Positions 1 through 8,163 of a stretch of DNA of 36,350 nucleotides are shown piece by piece. Position 1 is the first letter of the stretch, and each line of letters begins with the position of its first letter. The DNA lies in assembly GCA_964572855.1 (NCBI GenBank), contig CAZNGF010000021.1:1-36350 (forward strand), given 5' to 3'. The translations under genes and the position numbers were made by a program. Source of the DNA: CAZNGF01 sp964572855 (GTDB lineage Bacteria; Bipolaricaulota; Bipolaricaulia; RBG-16-55-9; JAJCYT01). Below the pieces are notes generated by a model. It did no database searches, was not told the DNA's origin, and saw only the letters and a list, made by a program, of their open reading frames with translations.

Positions 1-332
1 ACCGACACGAACACCCTCTACGTCATCGGCTCGGATGAGGCCGGCGTCGGGGCGCGGTTCTCGCTCTTCCGGGTCGACGCGACGACCGGCGTCGCGACCG
101 AGCTCCAGGAGCTGGTGCTCAACGGCGAGCCGTTCACGTCGACGCAGGGCCCCCTGTTCGGCCTGGCGCAGGACCCGCTCAACCCGACCAACTTCTACAC
201 CACCGAGCACATCAACGTCGGGGGCGGCGAGCAGTTCAACTCGTTCCTGATGCGGATCGAGGTGGCCTCCGGCACGTTCGAGTTCGCGGCCGGCAACAGC
301 CAGGACGCCAGCGAGCTCAGCATGCGGATCGA
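1..332 (+). CDS. 3' fragment of a secreted-looking repeat protein, cut at both ends
   Basis: The frame from base 1 is open and reads as convincing protein of about 110 residues, with no start in the window. It contains phrases typical of beta-propeller or repeat proteins, such as LYVIGSDEAG, FRVDATTGVATEL and FNSFLMRIEV. The peptide (L/S)MRI(E/D) occurs twice in frame (bases 250-260 and 322-332, the same 11 bases ATGCGGATCGA), consistent with a repeat unit. The frame formally continues to a TAG at 409-411. After about 332, however, the plus translation loses protein character while the opposite strand in the same codon register becomes a good beta-helix protein. I infer that the real gene ends at a junction near 332. 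No family is recognised. Confidence 0.55.
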
Positions 333-1488
333 CCCCGTCGTTGCCGTTGTCCGCGACCGTGGACTCAGTCAGCCGGGCTCGGGCATCGCTGTAGAGTCCC
401 AGGCCGTTTAGGGCATGGCCTTCCAAGCGAACGCGCACGAGTGTCAACCCACCCCAAGCCCAGACCCCGTCACGCGTGCTGCCGCGCAAGCTGAGGTCCT
501 GAACCCGGACCCCGTCTATGCCTGCGGGCACCGCCATGCCGAGCGCGCCTTCCACGCGCAGCACGGTGTCGTCCGCGCCGGCCCCCTTGAGCGTGAGTGG
601 CTTCCATAGCGTGAGCCCGGCGGGGTGCGCGCCGGCGGCCACTTCGACCGTCCCGCCGGGCGCCACGGCGTCCACCGCGGTTTGCACGTCCGCGTAGTCC
701 TCGGGCACGCGCACGAGCTCGCGTTCGGTCTCCGCCTCGCGGGGCGTGCGCACGCCGGCGGGCGCGTGACCACACAGGTCGGTCCCGTTGCCCGCAAACG
801 TGTTACCCTCCCCCTCGAAGCGCACGTCGGCCGCGAACGCGACCAGGGCACAGCCCGCGTTGTCCTCGAAACGACTCTGCCCTATCCGCACGCGCGCTGC
901 CGCGATCGTTCTGAGGCCGTACGCGTTGCGCGCGACCAACACGTCGTCCAGGGTTAGTTCCGCGCCGTCCTCGGCTCGCACGCCGCCGCCGCCGTGGTCG
1001 GCCACGGCGGCCCGGGACAGCGTCGCGCGCGCGCCGGCACCGACGAGGACGCCGGCCGCGCACGCCTGCACGCGGCTACCGGCGCACGCCTCCGACGAAC
1101 CGACGGGACCTGCCACGGTCAGGGCCGCAAGCGTGACCTCGATTCCGTTACCGCCGACGCGCACGGTCGGCGTGCCGGCTTCGCGCCCCCGCAGGATCGT
1201 GCGATCGCGCCCCTCGCCCCTGAGAATGACGGCGCGCTCCAGGCGGAAGGCCCCTTCATAGGTTCCGGCTCCCAAACGCACGACTTGGCCGGCGCTCGCC
1301 GCGTCGAGTGCCGGCTGCAGCTCAGAGAATGGGCACTCATGCTGACAGACGTCGATCGTGCCGGCGGACGAGGGCGACCCGGAACGCGTGCCCGTGGCCC
1401 CGCCGCACCCGGCCAGCAGGGCGCAGCACAGGCAGAGGAGGGACAACGCCGCGCGCTGCGGAGGGAGCGACCGGCACCGAAAACCCAT
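333..1488 (-). CDS. Right-handed beta-helix lipoprotein, C-terminus missing
   Basis: An ATG at 1488 opens a frame that runs leftwards without a stop to the window edge. The N-terminus has a basic and hydrophobic signal ending in the lipobox LAGC (residues 25-28), so the protein is probably lipid-anchored. Two copies of a pectate-lyase-like parallel beta-helix start follow: FSELQPALDAASAGQVVRLG with GTYEGAF near residues 50-75, and YADVQTAVDAVAPGGTVEVA near residues 220-240. Each is followed by short repeats rich in V, L, G, N and D (for example TESTVADNGNDGVD). This matches DUF1565/NosD-like surface proteins with unknown ligands. The beta-helix pattern stops near base 333 and the remaining minus-frame translation looks non-coding, so the gene is probably cut there. 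Next gene upstream: none on this strand within 46 bp other than the DUF418 gene. Confidence 0.7.
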
Positions 1489-1534
1489 GCCGTGAGTGTA
1501 ACCAGCGTGGCCCGGCCTGCCAATCGGCGCCGCG

Positions 1535-2782
1535 CTAAGGCCGCGCCACGGGTTCCGGGGCGGCCCGGCGAAACGGTTGCGCCTGCCGGTAGGTAAGCAC
1601 CCGCCAGAGCCACTCGGCCGGGCCGAAGCGGAAGCGCGCGAGCCACCAGGGTGAGAGCGCCAACTGAATCGCCCAGATCGCGATGACGATCAGGAGCTGC
1701 TGCCAGCGTTCCACGCGCCCGAACCAGCCCAGGCCGTGCCCGTAGAAGAGCGTGGTACAGATGAGCGTCTGCAGCAAATAGTTGGTGAGCGCCATGCGTC
1801 CGATCGCCGCCAGCCGCTTGAGCGCAGGGGCGCTGCGTGCGCGGCACAGGGCCATCACGGCGCCGACGTAAGCCAGCGCGACGCACAGGCTGCCCCAGTA
1901 GTTGTACTGGGCCGTGAAGAAGAAACCCTGGACGAATTCCCACCCGTGCGCGAACTGCTGGACCATGCCCGCCGCGATTAGCGGGAGCCCCAGCAGCAGC
2001 CCCAGGCCGAACAGAAGTGCATAAGCACGACCGGATCGCCGTCCGCTCAGGAAACCGAGCTTGAACAACGCCATCCCGATCAGCATCAGGCCGCTCACCC
2101 GCCACAGGCCCCAGGCGGCAAAGCCGGTCGTGTGCGCCTCGACGGACGCCGGCACGCGCTGGCTCATCTGGGCGAGCCAGCCGCCGCGGTAGGCGTCGAG
2201 CTCGGCCCGCACCTCTTGCGCAGAGGGCGACCAGTCCGCCGAGAGCGCGGCCAGATCCTGCGGCGGCAGCGCGCTCAACGACGCGCCACCGAGTGCCAGC
2301 AGTCCCGACGGGATCGCAAAGGCCAGCAATCCGACGACCAAAAGCGTCTTGGGCGCTCGGCGGCGCAGCGGGAAAACGAGCATGCCGCACAAGGCGTACC
2401 AAAACAGGATGTCGCCGTACCAAAGCAGGTAGGCGTGCGCCGCGCCCAACAGCAGCAACACGGCCATGCGCCGGTAGTGCAGCCCGACCGGGCGGACGCC
2501 GCCGGATGCGGCGCGCTCGGTCATGAGCACGATTCCAGCGCCGAACAGCATCGCAAACAGCGACATGAACTTCTGGTCCGCGAACAGGTGGCCCAGCGCC
2601 CAGACCCAGAGGTTGGCACCCGTGAGGTCGCCGTAGGCGGTGGGGTTCATGTAGGCGTCCCTGATCATCGCAAACGACTGCACGTTCATGATCAGGATGC
2701 CCAGGATTGCAAACCCTCGTAGGCAGTCGAGCGCGAGTATCCGCTCCCGGCGTTGCACCGGCGCGATCCCCAAGCGTTCCAT
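1535..2782 (-). CDS. DUF418 family multi-pass membrane protein
   Basis: 415 residues starting at ATG 2782, with an upstream purine-rich ribosome site (AAGGGGGGATGAGCC). The N-terminal signature RILALDCLRGFAILGILIMN is the hallmark of the DUF418/YeiB family, related to heparan-alpha-glucosaminide acetyltransferase-like membrane acyltransferases. About ten hydrophobic segments follow. The C-terminal DUF418 core contains the conserved block around GRMALTNYLLQTL and ends with GPAEWLWRVLTYRQ. Family members are predicted transporters or membrane acyltransferases, and the substrate is unknown. It lies 41 bp downstream of the homocysteine methyltransferase-like gene on the same strand and may be co-transcribed with it. 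Confidence 0.9.
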   Translation of the reverse strand: MERLGIAPVQRRERILALDCLRGFAILGILIMNVQSFAMIRDAYMNPTAYGDLTGANLWVWALGHLFADQKFMSLFAMLFGAGIVLMTERAASGGVRPVGLHYRRMAVLLLLGAAHAYLLWYGDILFWYALCGMLVFPLRRRAPKTLLVVGLLAFAIPSGLLALGGASLSALPPQDLAALSADWSPSAQEVRAELDAYRGGWLAQMSQRVPASVEAHTTGFAAWGLWRVSGLMLIGMALFKLGFLSGRRSGRAYALLFGLGLLLGLPLIAAGMVQQFAHGWEFVQGFFFTAQYNYWGSLCVALAYVGAVMALCRARSAPALKRLAAIGRMALTNYLLQTLICTTLFYGHGLGWFGRVERWQQLLIVIAIWAIQLALSPWWLARFRFGPAEWLWRVLTYRQAQPFRRAAPEPVARP

Positions 2783-2823
2783 GGCTCATCCCCCCTTCGC
2801 GTGCGGGTGCGGCTGGCAATGGA

Positions 2824-3759
2824 TTATGCCGCGCGGCGCAGCGCTTGGGCAAGCGCTGCGATGTCCGCCGGCGTCGAGCCGCAACAGCCGCCAAGCAGGA
2901 CGGCGCCCGCATCCCGCCAGTCCAGGCACCAGTTGACAAAGCGCTCGGTCGTGATGTCAGGCGGACGCCGCCAGGGCCGGCCGGGCTCCAGCGGGCGCTC
3001 CAGATTCGGGTAGACCCCGATCGGGACGTCGAACGTGTCAAGCAATCGGGGCAAGAGCGCGTCGACCTCGCCTTCCAGACAGCAGTTGAGCAAGACTGCG
3101 TTGGGCTCGTAGCGCCTGACCAGCGCGATCGCCTCCTCGATCGGTTCGCCGTGGTAGAGGTCGCCGCGGCCGTTGGGCGTGAGGCTGACCCAGAGCGGAA
3201 GCGCCGTGGCACGCGCGCCCTCCAGCGCCGCCTCGAGCTCGACCAGCGAGGTGAGCGTCTCGGCCAGGATAAGATCGGCACCGGCGGCCTCGAACCAGCA
3301 TGCCTTTTCGCGTTGTTCGGCGCTCGCCTCGGCCAGATCGGGGACGCGTTGCGGGTGGAAGCAGTCCTCCAGCGTGGTCAGGTTGCCCGCCACGGCCACG
3401 CCGGGTTCGCCGAAGCGTTCGCGCGCGTCCTTGGCCAGGCAAGTGGCCAAATGGGTTAATGGCTGGGCCAGATCACCCCAGTCGCGCGCACCGGACTCGC
3501 CCTGGACGCGAAGGCGCGCGAGTGTGCGTCGGTCCGTCCGAAACGCGTTCGTGGTCAGCACGCGCGCTCCGGCGTTCAGGTAGTCCAGGTGGAGCGCCCG
3601 CACGGTTGCGGGCGCGAACACGAGCCCGTCCAGCCCCCAGGGCAATCGGCTCGTGCCAAGCCGACGCCCCAGCTCGGCGCCCATCGCGCCGTCGAGCACG
3701 ATGCTCTCCTGCCGAGCCCGCCTGGCCTGTAACGCCTCCCAGTGGTTGACCTCTCTCAC
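2824..3759 (-). CDS. Homocysteine S-methyltransferase family protein
   Basis: 311 residues. The GTG start at 3759 is chosen because AGGGAGGA lies just upstream; the longer open frame to 3897 begins with low-quality sequence. The protein has the family N-terminus VLDGAMGAEL (residues 21-30) and the zinc-binding cysteines in NCC (226-227) and GGCCGS (292-293), at the ends of predicted TIM-barrel strands. Members transfer a methyl group to homocysteine (MmuM, BHMT, or the MetH N-terminal module). The donor cannot be read from the sequence, so S-methylmethionine or betaine remain candidates. It is divergent from the VOC pseudogene. A CATAAT box (3785-3790) lies 25 bp upstream of the start, but no convincing -35 was seen. 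Confidence 0.9.
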   Translation of the reverse strand: MREVNHWEALQARRARQESIVLDGAMGAELGRRLGTSRLPWGLDGLVFAPATVRALHLDYLNAGARVLTTNAFRTDRRTLARLRVQGESGARDWGDLAQPLTHLATCLAKDARERFGEPGVAVAGNLTTLEDCFHPQRVPDLAEASAEQREKACWFEAAGADLILAETLTSLVELEAALEGARATALPLWVSLTPNGRGDLYHGEPIEEAIALVRRYEPNAVLLNCCLEGEVDALLPRLLDTFDVPIGVYPNLERPLEPGRPWRRPPDITTERFVNWCLDWRDAGAVLLGGCCGSTPADIAALAQALRRAA

Positions 3760-3863
3760 GGATCCTCCCTTTGCGTCGGTGCCCATTATGAGCGAGCAGG
3801 GCCCGTTTCCCACCGCGCACGGGGACGGGTTTCTCGATCGAAGGAGACACTCGTCACGTTCGG

Positions 3864-3893
3864 TTGACGGGCGGCTTGGTTTATGTGTATAAT
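3864..3893 (+). promoter_or_regulatory. Strong sigma-70-type promoter before the VOC pseudogene
   Basis: TTGACG (3864-3869), an 18-nt spacer and a perfect TATAAT (3888-3893). Transcription would begin near 3900, about 30 nt upstream of the ATG at 3929, whose ribosome site is GAGGTGG. Confidence 0.8.
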
Positions 3894-3906
3894 GCAAATC
3901 ACATAA
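3881..3906. promoter_or_regulatory. Candidate operator overlapping the -10 box
   Basis: A perfect 7-bp inverted repeat, TTATGTG (3881-3887) and CACATAA (3900-3906), with a 12-bp spacer. It covers the TATAAT box and the expected start of transcription, so a dimeric repressor bound here would block the promoter. The repressor is not identified. Confidence 0.5.
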
Positions 3907-3928
3907 TCAACTCATTGCGAGGTGGGAC

Positions 3929-4206
3929 ATGTCACGCATCGTGCATTTCGAGATCCACGCGGACGAACCCGAACGCGCGGTTGGCTTTTACGAAGGCGTG
4001 TTTGGCTGAGCGGGGACGGCGTGATGGCCAACGTCTGCACGGTCGGCGTCGACGACCTGGACGCCTCTCTGGAAAAGGCCGCCCGACACGGCGGGGGCGT
4101 GGCCGTACCGCGCATGCCCGTGCCGGGGGTGGGCTGGCTCGCTTATTGCAAGGACACCGAGGGCAACGTGTTCGGGATGATGCAACCCGATCCCGGGGCG
4201 GCCTAG
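3929..4206 (+). pseudogene. VOC (glyoxalase/bleomycin-resistance) family pseudogene with internal deletion
   Basis: The ATG at 3929 opens a typical VOC N-terminus (MSRIVHFEIHADEPERA, then GFYEGVFG) that hits TGA at 4007-4009. From about 4015, in a different frame, a typical VOC C-terminus follows: ANVCTVGVDDLDASLEKA, GVGWLAYCKDTEGN, FGMMQPDP, ending at TAG 4204-4206. Compared with the usual 120-130-residue proteins, the middle of the fold (roughly 45-55 residues) is missing and the two halves are out of frame. The sequence is otherwise clean, so the loss appears recent. The metal-site His and Glu on either side survive but cannot be translated together. A single-base error could not account for this; a real or assembly deletion would. 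Confidence 0.8.
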
Positions 4207-4274
4207 CACGGAGAAATTAAAACCGCTCTACCCCTCCCTGGCGGACTCTCCCCCGCCGGGGGGTTCGCGACGCG

Positions 4275-4305
4275 CCGGGAGCCCGTCCCCCATGCGGGCT
4301 CCCGG
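4275..4305. terminator. Perfect 11-bp hairpin between VOC pseudogene and amidohydrolase
   Basis: CCGGGAGCCCG (4275-4285) pairs perfectly with CGGGCTCCCGG (4295-4305) around a 9-nt loop. No clear T-tract follows, so it is a possible terminator for the pseudogene transcript rather than a textbook one. Confidence 0.4.
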
Positions 4306-4344
4306 TCCCCTTCTGGCCGCTCGCGAACGCGCGCCGTCCTCCGC

Positions 4345-4350
4345 TAAAAT
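4345..4350 (+). promoter_or_regulatory. -10 box of a probable leaderless promoter
   Basis: TAAAAT ends 6 nt before the ATG at 4357 (spacer GGGCGC). With initiation about 6-7 nt after the -10 box, the mRNA would begin at or next to the start codon. This layout is common in Deinococcus. No good -35 is visible, and no ribosome site precedes the ATG. Confidence 0.55.
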
Positions 4351-4356
4351 GGGCGC

Positions 4357-5622
4357 ATGCTTGTCATCGACGCCGAGAGGCTCCTGAGCGATCTGCAAGC
4401 CCTGGCCCGCATCGGGGCCACGCCCGACGGCGGGGTCTCGCGCCCCGCGCTCGCCGAGGCCGACCTGGAGGCGCGCGCTTGGTTCCGGACGCGCGCGCAG
4501 GACGCGGGGCTCGAGGTACGTCAGGACGGCGCCGGCAACCTGTCGGTCCTGCTGCGCTGCACCGACCCGGAGGCCAAGACGCTGCTCGTCGGTTCACACC
4601 TGGATTCCGTTCCCAACGGCGGCCGATTCGACGGCGCGCTGGGCGCGCTCTGCGGGCTGGAGACCGTGCGACGCCTGAAGGAAGTTGGGCAGGCGCTCCC
4701 CTTCCACGTCGAGGCGATTTCGTTCACGGACGAGGAGGGGACGTGGCTTGGCCTGCTGGGGAGCCGGGCCGCGGCGGGCGAACTGGGACGGACCGACCTG
4801 GAACGCGTTCGAGGCGGCGTCGAAGCGTTTTCCAGGGCCCTGGCCGGGATCGGGACCGACCTCGATGGGGTGCTGGGCGCGGCGCGCTCCGGGGACCGTT
4901 ACGCGGGGTTCGTCGAGGTCCACGTCGAACAGGGCACGCGGCTCGAATCGCTCGACCTGCCCGTGGGCGTCGTGACCTCGATCGTGGGTATCCGCTGGCA
5001 CCGCCTGCGCTTTTTGGGCGAGGCCGCGCACGCGGGTACGACGCCGCTGGCCCAGCGGCGCGACGCGCTCTGGGGCGCGTGCGCGTTCGTCCAGCAGGCC
5101 AGCGCCTTGGTCAAGTCCGCTTTCACGCCCGGGGTGATGAACTGTGGCCATCTCGCGCTCTTTCCCGGCGCGTTCAACATCGTGCCGGCCCGGGCCGACC
5201 TGGCCCTGGAAATCCGACACGGTGCGGAGGACGATTTGGACCGTATGCAGCGCGAGTTGTTGGCGTTGGGCGAAGCGTGTGCGCGCGACTGCGGCTTGGC
5301 GTTCGAGTCGGAATGGGCCAGCCGCATCCCGGCCGCGCCGCTGGACGAACGCGTCGCCTCGGCGCTCGAACGCGCTGCCAAGGCACACGGGCTCGGACAT
5401 AGACGGCTGTTGAGCTTCGCGGGGCACGACACGCAGTCGATGAGCCGCATCATGCCCAGCGGGATGTTCTTCGTCCCCAGCGTCGGGGGCGTGAGCCACA
5501 ACCCGAAGGAGTACACCGCCCCCGAAGATTGCGTCAACGCGGGCAACGTCATGCTCGCAGCCGTGCTGCAACTGGCAGACGGAGCGAGCTCCGGTACTGA
5601 CCCAGATCAAAGTCGAGCCTGA
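4357..5622 (+). CDS. M20 family Zn-dependent hydrolase of the N-carbamoyl-L-amino-acid/allantoate amidohydrolase type
   Basis: 421 residues, the usual length for the hydantoinase/carbamoylase branch of M20 amidohydrolases. Metal ligands are visible in VGSHLDSVPNGGRFDG (H81, D92), FTDEEG (E126/E127) and the HVEQG segment of the lid/dimerisation region, with a late His in GVSHNPKEYT. These enzymes hydrolyse N-carbamoyl or ureido C-N bonds, releasing CO2 and ammonia from carbamoyl-amino acids, allantoate, ureidoglycolate or beta-ureidopropionate. The substrate here is not determined, since no hydantoinase, allantoinase or dihydropyrimidinase gene is adjacent. The ATG at 4357 lacks a ribosome site but sits 6 nt after a TAAAAT box, which supports it as a leaderless start. 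Confidence 0.9.
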   Translation: MLVIDAERLLSDLQALARIGATPDGGVSRPALAEADLEARAWFRTRAQDAGLEVRQDGAGNLSVLLRCTDPEAKTLLVGSHLDSVPNGGRFDGALGALCGLETVRRLKEVGQALPFHVEAISFTDEEGTWLGLLGSRAAAGELGRTDLERVRGGVEAFSRALAGIGTDLDGVLGAARSGDRYAGFVEVHVEQGTRLESLDLPVGVVTSIVGIRWHRLRFLGEAAHAGTTPLAQRRDALWGACAFVQQASALVKSAFTPGVMNCGHLALFPGAFNIVPARADLALEIRHGAEDDLDRMQRELLALGEACARDCGLAFESEWASRIPAAPLDERVASALERAAKAHGLGHRRLLSFAGHDTQSMSRIMPSGMFFVPSVGGVSHNPKEYTAPEDCVNAGNVMLAAVLQLADGASSGTDPDQSRA

Positions 5623-5654
5623 CCTCGGTCATGGAGCGGGCGCGTGCGGCGACG

Positions 5655-5660
5655 TATAAC
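5655..5660 (+). promoter_or_regulatory. Possible -10 box for the small membrane protein
   Basis: TATAAC lies 31 nt upstream of the ATG at 5692. The -35 region is poor, so this is only a candidate. Confidence 0.3.
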
Positions 5661-5691
5661 GGGGACACATCCGAGTTCGGGAGAGGGGCGC

Positions 5692-6063
5692 ATGGCCGAG
5701 TTCAACTACCAGATCCACAGCTTGCTGTCGCAAGCCCTGTGGCCGCTGCTTTTGGCCGCGGGTTTATGGGGGCTTGCCGCCAGTCTCGCGCTCGGGGAGC
5801 GCTTGCGCGATGCACACCTGATCCCGATCTATCTGGTGCAGGCCGCGCTCATCCTGCAGGCCACGCTCGGCCTCCTGATGGTCATCGGGGAACGCTGGCC
5901 CGCGTCGGGGCTTTCGCACCTGGGCTTCGGGTTGCTGGCCGCCCTGTTTTTGGGCTGGACCTCGTCGCACCTCAAGCGGCAGCGCAACGCGCAGGCGCGC
6001 TGGGTGTTCGCAGCCGGCGTCACCGTGCTCGTGGGGATCGTTTTGATCACACGGCTCGGTTAG
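5692..6063 (+). CDS. Small four-helix membrane protein, unknown function
   Basis: 123 residues. ATG 5692 is preferred over the in-frame ATG-like start 48 bases upstream because GAGAGGGGC lies directly before it. About four hydrophobic segments can be seen (near residues 14-32, 42-62, 76-92 and 102-120), separated by short charged loops. No enzyme motif is present. It follows the amidohydrolase by 69 bp on the same strand and converges on the frameshifted isomerase-like gene, 25 bp away. I do not recognise the family. Confidence 0.75.
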   Translation: MAEFNYQIHSLLSQALWPLLLAAGLWGLAASLALGERLRDAHLIPIYLVQAALILQATLGLLMVIGERWPASGLSHLGFGLLAALFLGWTSSHLKRQRNAQARWVFAAGVTVLVGIVLITRLG

Positions 6064-6088
6064 CCCTCGCCCCCATCCCGGACCGGGG

Positions 6089-7086
6089 TCAGACACCGAC
6101 CGAAACGAGGTTGCGCCACCAACCCCGCATCCGTTCCGCGTGGTGGCCCAAGGCCAGGATCACGTGATTGCCCAGCGGGCGCTCCAGCAAATCCGAGACG
6201 CGCGCGCCCGCTTCCAGTTCGATCTTGACCTGCGTGCGGCAGAGCGTCTCGTCGTCCCCCGACTGCAGGATTTGCCCCTGCGCAATCCAGAGCTGATCCA
6301 TGGCCTTGCCGCCGATGCGAAAGACCGTCACCGGACCCGGCGCGAAGCGGCCCTGAATGCCGACGCCGAGGCCGGATTCGAAGTGAGAGCGCAGCGCGTA
6401 GCTCTGTACCAGGCGGCGGGGGACGGTGCAGTGCGCGAGCCAAAGCACGTTGCGCGTGGGGTCGAGGCGCGCCGGGTTGGCCATCCACGGGGTTTGGCCC
6501 AGCAAGCGGTGCGCCCAGAGTAGCCCCACCGTGCTCACCAGGTCGCCCTCGCAGCCCGCGATCACGCCGCGGTCGCTGAGCTCGGCCAGCGCGAAGCAGC
6601 CCGTGGTCTTGAGCTGCTTGATGAGGTCGAAACAGCGAACCGTGACCGCGTCCAACCCGTATTTCTCCACCAGATCGTCGAGCGCGAGATAGCTGCGGAC
6701 GCCGTCCAAGTTCGCAGGGAAGCCCAGCCCCTTTGGTCGTCCGGCCCCGACAAGTAGAGGATTCGGCCGCGCTCGCCGTCCTGTTGTAGCCGAGCGAGCA
6801 CCTCGAGGGAAGCGGGCAGCGAGTTGTTGCCGGGGTGCGCAAGCAGCGTGACCGGCTCGCGCGGCGCGGTCTCGGCCCGGCGGGCTCGCAGCGCCAGGAT
6901 CGTGCCTTCGGTGCCGCCCGAGCAGACGAAGTAGAGCACGGGCACGCCGGCGTCCAGTTCGTTTTCGGACAGCCGCGTCCCTGCAAGCGCCTCTAACCCC
7001 GGCGAATATGGCTCAACAAGGCGTTCCAGCTCTTGCGGGGGGACCAACGAGGAAGCCACCGGCATGTATCCGAATCGTGCGTTCAT
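6089..7086 (-). pseudogene. L-fucose/L-arabinose isomerase-like protein, interrupted by a -1 frameshift
   Basis: ATG 7086 follows the ribosome site AAAGGAGC. The first frame reads MNARFGYMPVAS, then VLYFVCSGGTEG, LLAHPGNNSLPASLEVLA and ILYLSGPDDQRG. The second frame resumes LGFPANLDGVRSYLALDD and runs to the stop at 6089. That part contains FAELSDRG-like text, AGCEGDL, NPARLD, LAHCTVPR and HFESGLGVGIQG, the pattern of the FucI/AraA-type isomerase C-terminal fold. The switch is needed at the C4 run (minus-strand AAAGGGGC) at 6728-6731, where one G appears missing. Joined, the protein would be about 330 residues and apparently complete. Either a homopolymer sequencing error or a recent mutation explains it. 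Substrate and activity are unknown. Confidence 0.75.
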
Positions 7087-7167
7087 GGCGCTCCTTTTCC
7101 CTCAAGGTAACGCAGCGGACGGTCGCGTTTTATGATCGGGATCAGCGGGGAGGTTGACGTCCGTCGG

Positions 7168-8163
7168 CTAGCTCACGCGGGCGGCGACCGCGTGGGCAAA
7201 CTCGCGGGTACTGGCGCGGCCGCCGAGGTCTTGAGGCAGGGCCGCGTTGGCCAACGCGGCCGAAATGGCGGCTCGCAGCCGCTTGGCCTCGTCCACAAAC
7301 GCCAGATGGTCCAGCAACAACGCGGCGGAGAGGAGAGCCGCGGTTGGATTGGCGATTCCCCGCCCGGCGATGTCGGGCGCGCTGCCGTGGACGGGCTCGA
7401 ACAGGGCATGCGTTTCCCCCACGTTCGTGCTGGCGCACAGGCCCAGGCCGCCGGCCACGCCGGCCAACAGATCGCTCAGAATATCCCCGTAGAGGTTCGG
7501 GGCGCAGATCACGTCGAAGCGCGCGGGGTCGAGCACGAGCTTGGTGCAGAGCGCGTCGACGATGTCGTAGGAGACCTCGACGTCGTAGCCGGAGGCCACC
7601 TCGCGCGCGACCTCGATCCAGAGCACGTCGGCGGGTTTGACGACGTTGGCCTTGTGCGCGATCGACAGGCGTTGCTTACGCTTCTCCGCCAGACGGCAGG
7701 CCAGCTGGACGATCCGCTCGCAGGCCGCTTGCGTGCGGCACAGCACGTTGTAGGCCCGATCCGGCTCGCGCCAGCCGTGCTGCACGTAAAGGCCCTCGGT
7801 GTTCTCGCGCACGAGCAGGACGTCCACCCCGTCGTCGCCGTAGCGACCGATGCCGCGATAGGTTTGGACGGGACGCAAGTTGGCGTACAAATCCAGTTCG
7901 CGGCGCAGGCGCAGGATCGGGCTTGGATAGGCTTCGGCTTCGGGCGGGGTGGTCACGGCGCCGAACAGGACGGCGTCGGCCTCCCGGCAGGCGACGAGCG
8001 TGGCGTCCGGCAGCGGCGTCCCGTGGCGCTCGAAACAGGCGTAGCCGACCTCGGCCCCGACCCAGTCGGCCTCGATTCCCAACGCCTCCAGGACGCTCAG
8101 CGCCGCGTCGGCGACCTCGGGACCGATCCCGTCGCCGCGCAGGACCGCGACGGTCGGCTTCAC
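7168..8163 (-). CDS. hicdh: Homoisocitrate dehydrogenase (AAA lysine pathway)
   Basis: 331 residues, GTG start, overlapping the end of the upstream gene by GTGA. It oxidatively decarboxylates homoisocitrate to 2-oxoadipate with NAD+. Family features of beta-decarboxylating dehydrogenases: RGDGIGPEV (9-17), the substrate arginines in LRLRRELDLYANLRP (84-98), RENTEGLY (119-126), AHKANV (169-174), metal-binding Asp203, Asp227 and Asp231, and the nucleotide loop EPVHGSAPDIAG (256-267). RENTEGLY and a loop unlike that of LeuB fit homoisocitrate or isocitrate rather than isopropylmalate, and the operon with homocitrate synthase decides for homoisocitrate. It is the last gene of the operon, with the frameshifted isomerase-like gene 81 bp downstream. 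Confidence 0.92.
   Translation of the reverse strand: MKPTVAVLRGDGIGPEVADAALSVLEALGIEADWVGAEVGYACFERHGTPLPDATLVACREADAVLFGAVTTPPEAEAYPSPILRLRRELDLYANLRPVQTYRGIGRYGDDGVDVLLVRENTEGLYVQHGWREPDRAYNVLCRTQAACERIVQLACRLAEKRKQRLSIAHKANVVKPADVLWIEVAREVASGYDVEVSYDIVDALCTKLVLDPARFDVICAPNLYGDILSDLLAGVAGGLGLCASTNVGETHALFEPVHGSAPDIAGRGIANPTAALLSAALLLDHLAFVDEAKRLRAAISAALANAALPQDLGGRASTREFAHAVAARVS

Noticed and set aside
333..411. Plus-strand frame continuing from the left fragment to the TAG at 409
   Set aside because: The plus translation here is not protein-like, while the minus strand continues the beta-helix pattern.
1119..3281. 720-codon open frame on the minus strand
   Set aside because: It runs across three real genes in another frame and is Arg/Ala/Pro-rich low-quality text, as expected from high GC.
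3884..3903. CRP-type site (TGTGA-N6-TCACA) in the VOC promoter
   Set aside because: TGTG and CACA are present, but the spacing is 12 rather than 8 and the flanking bases do not match.
6720..6740. Programmed -1 frameshift in the isomerase-like gene
   Set aside because: The heptamer is not aligned with the zero frame for tandem slippage and no stimulatory structure was seen; an indel in the G run is simpler.
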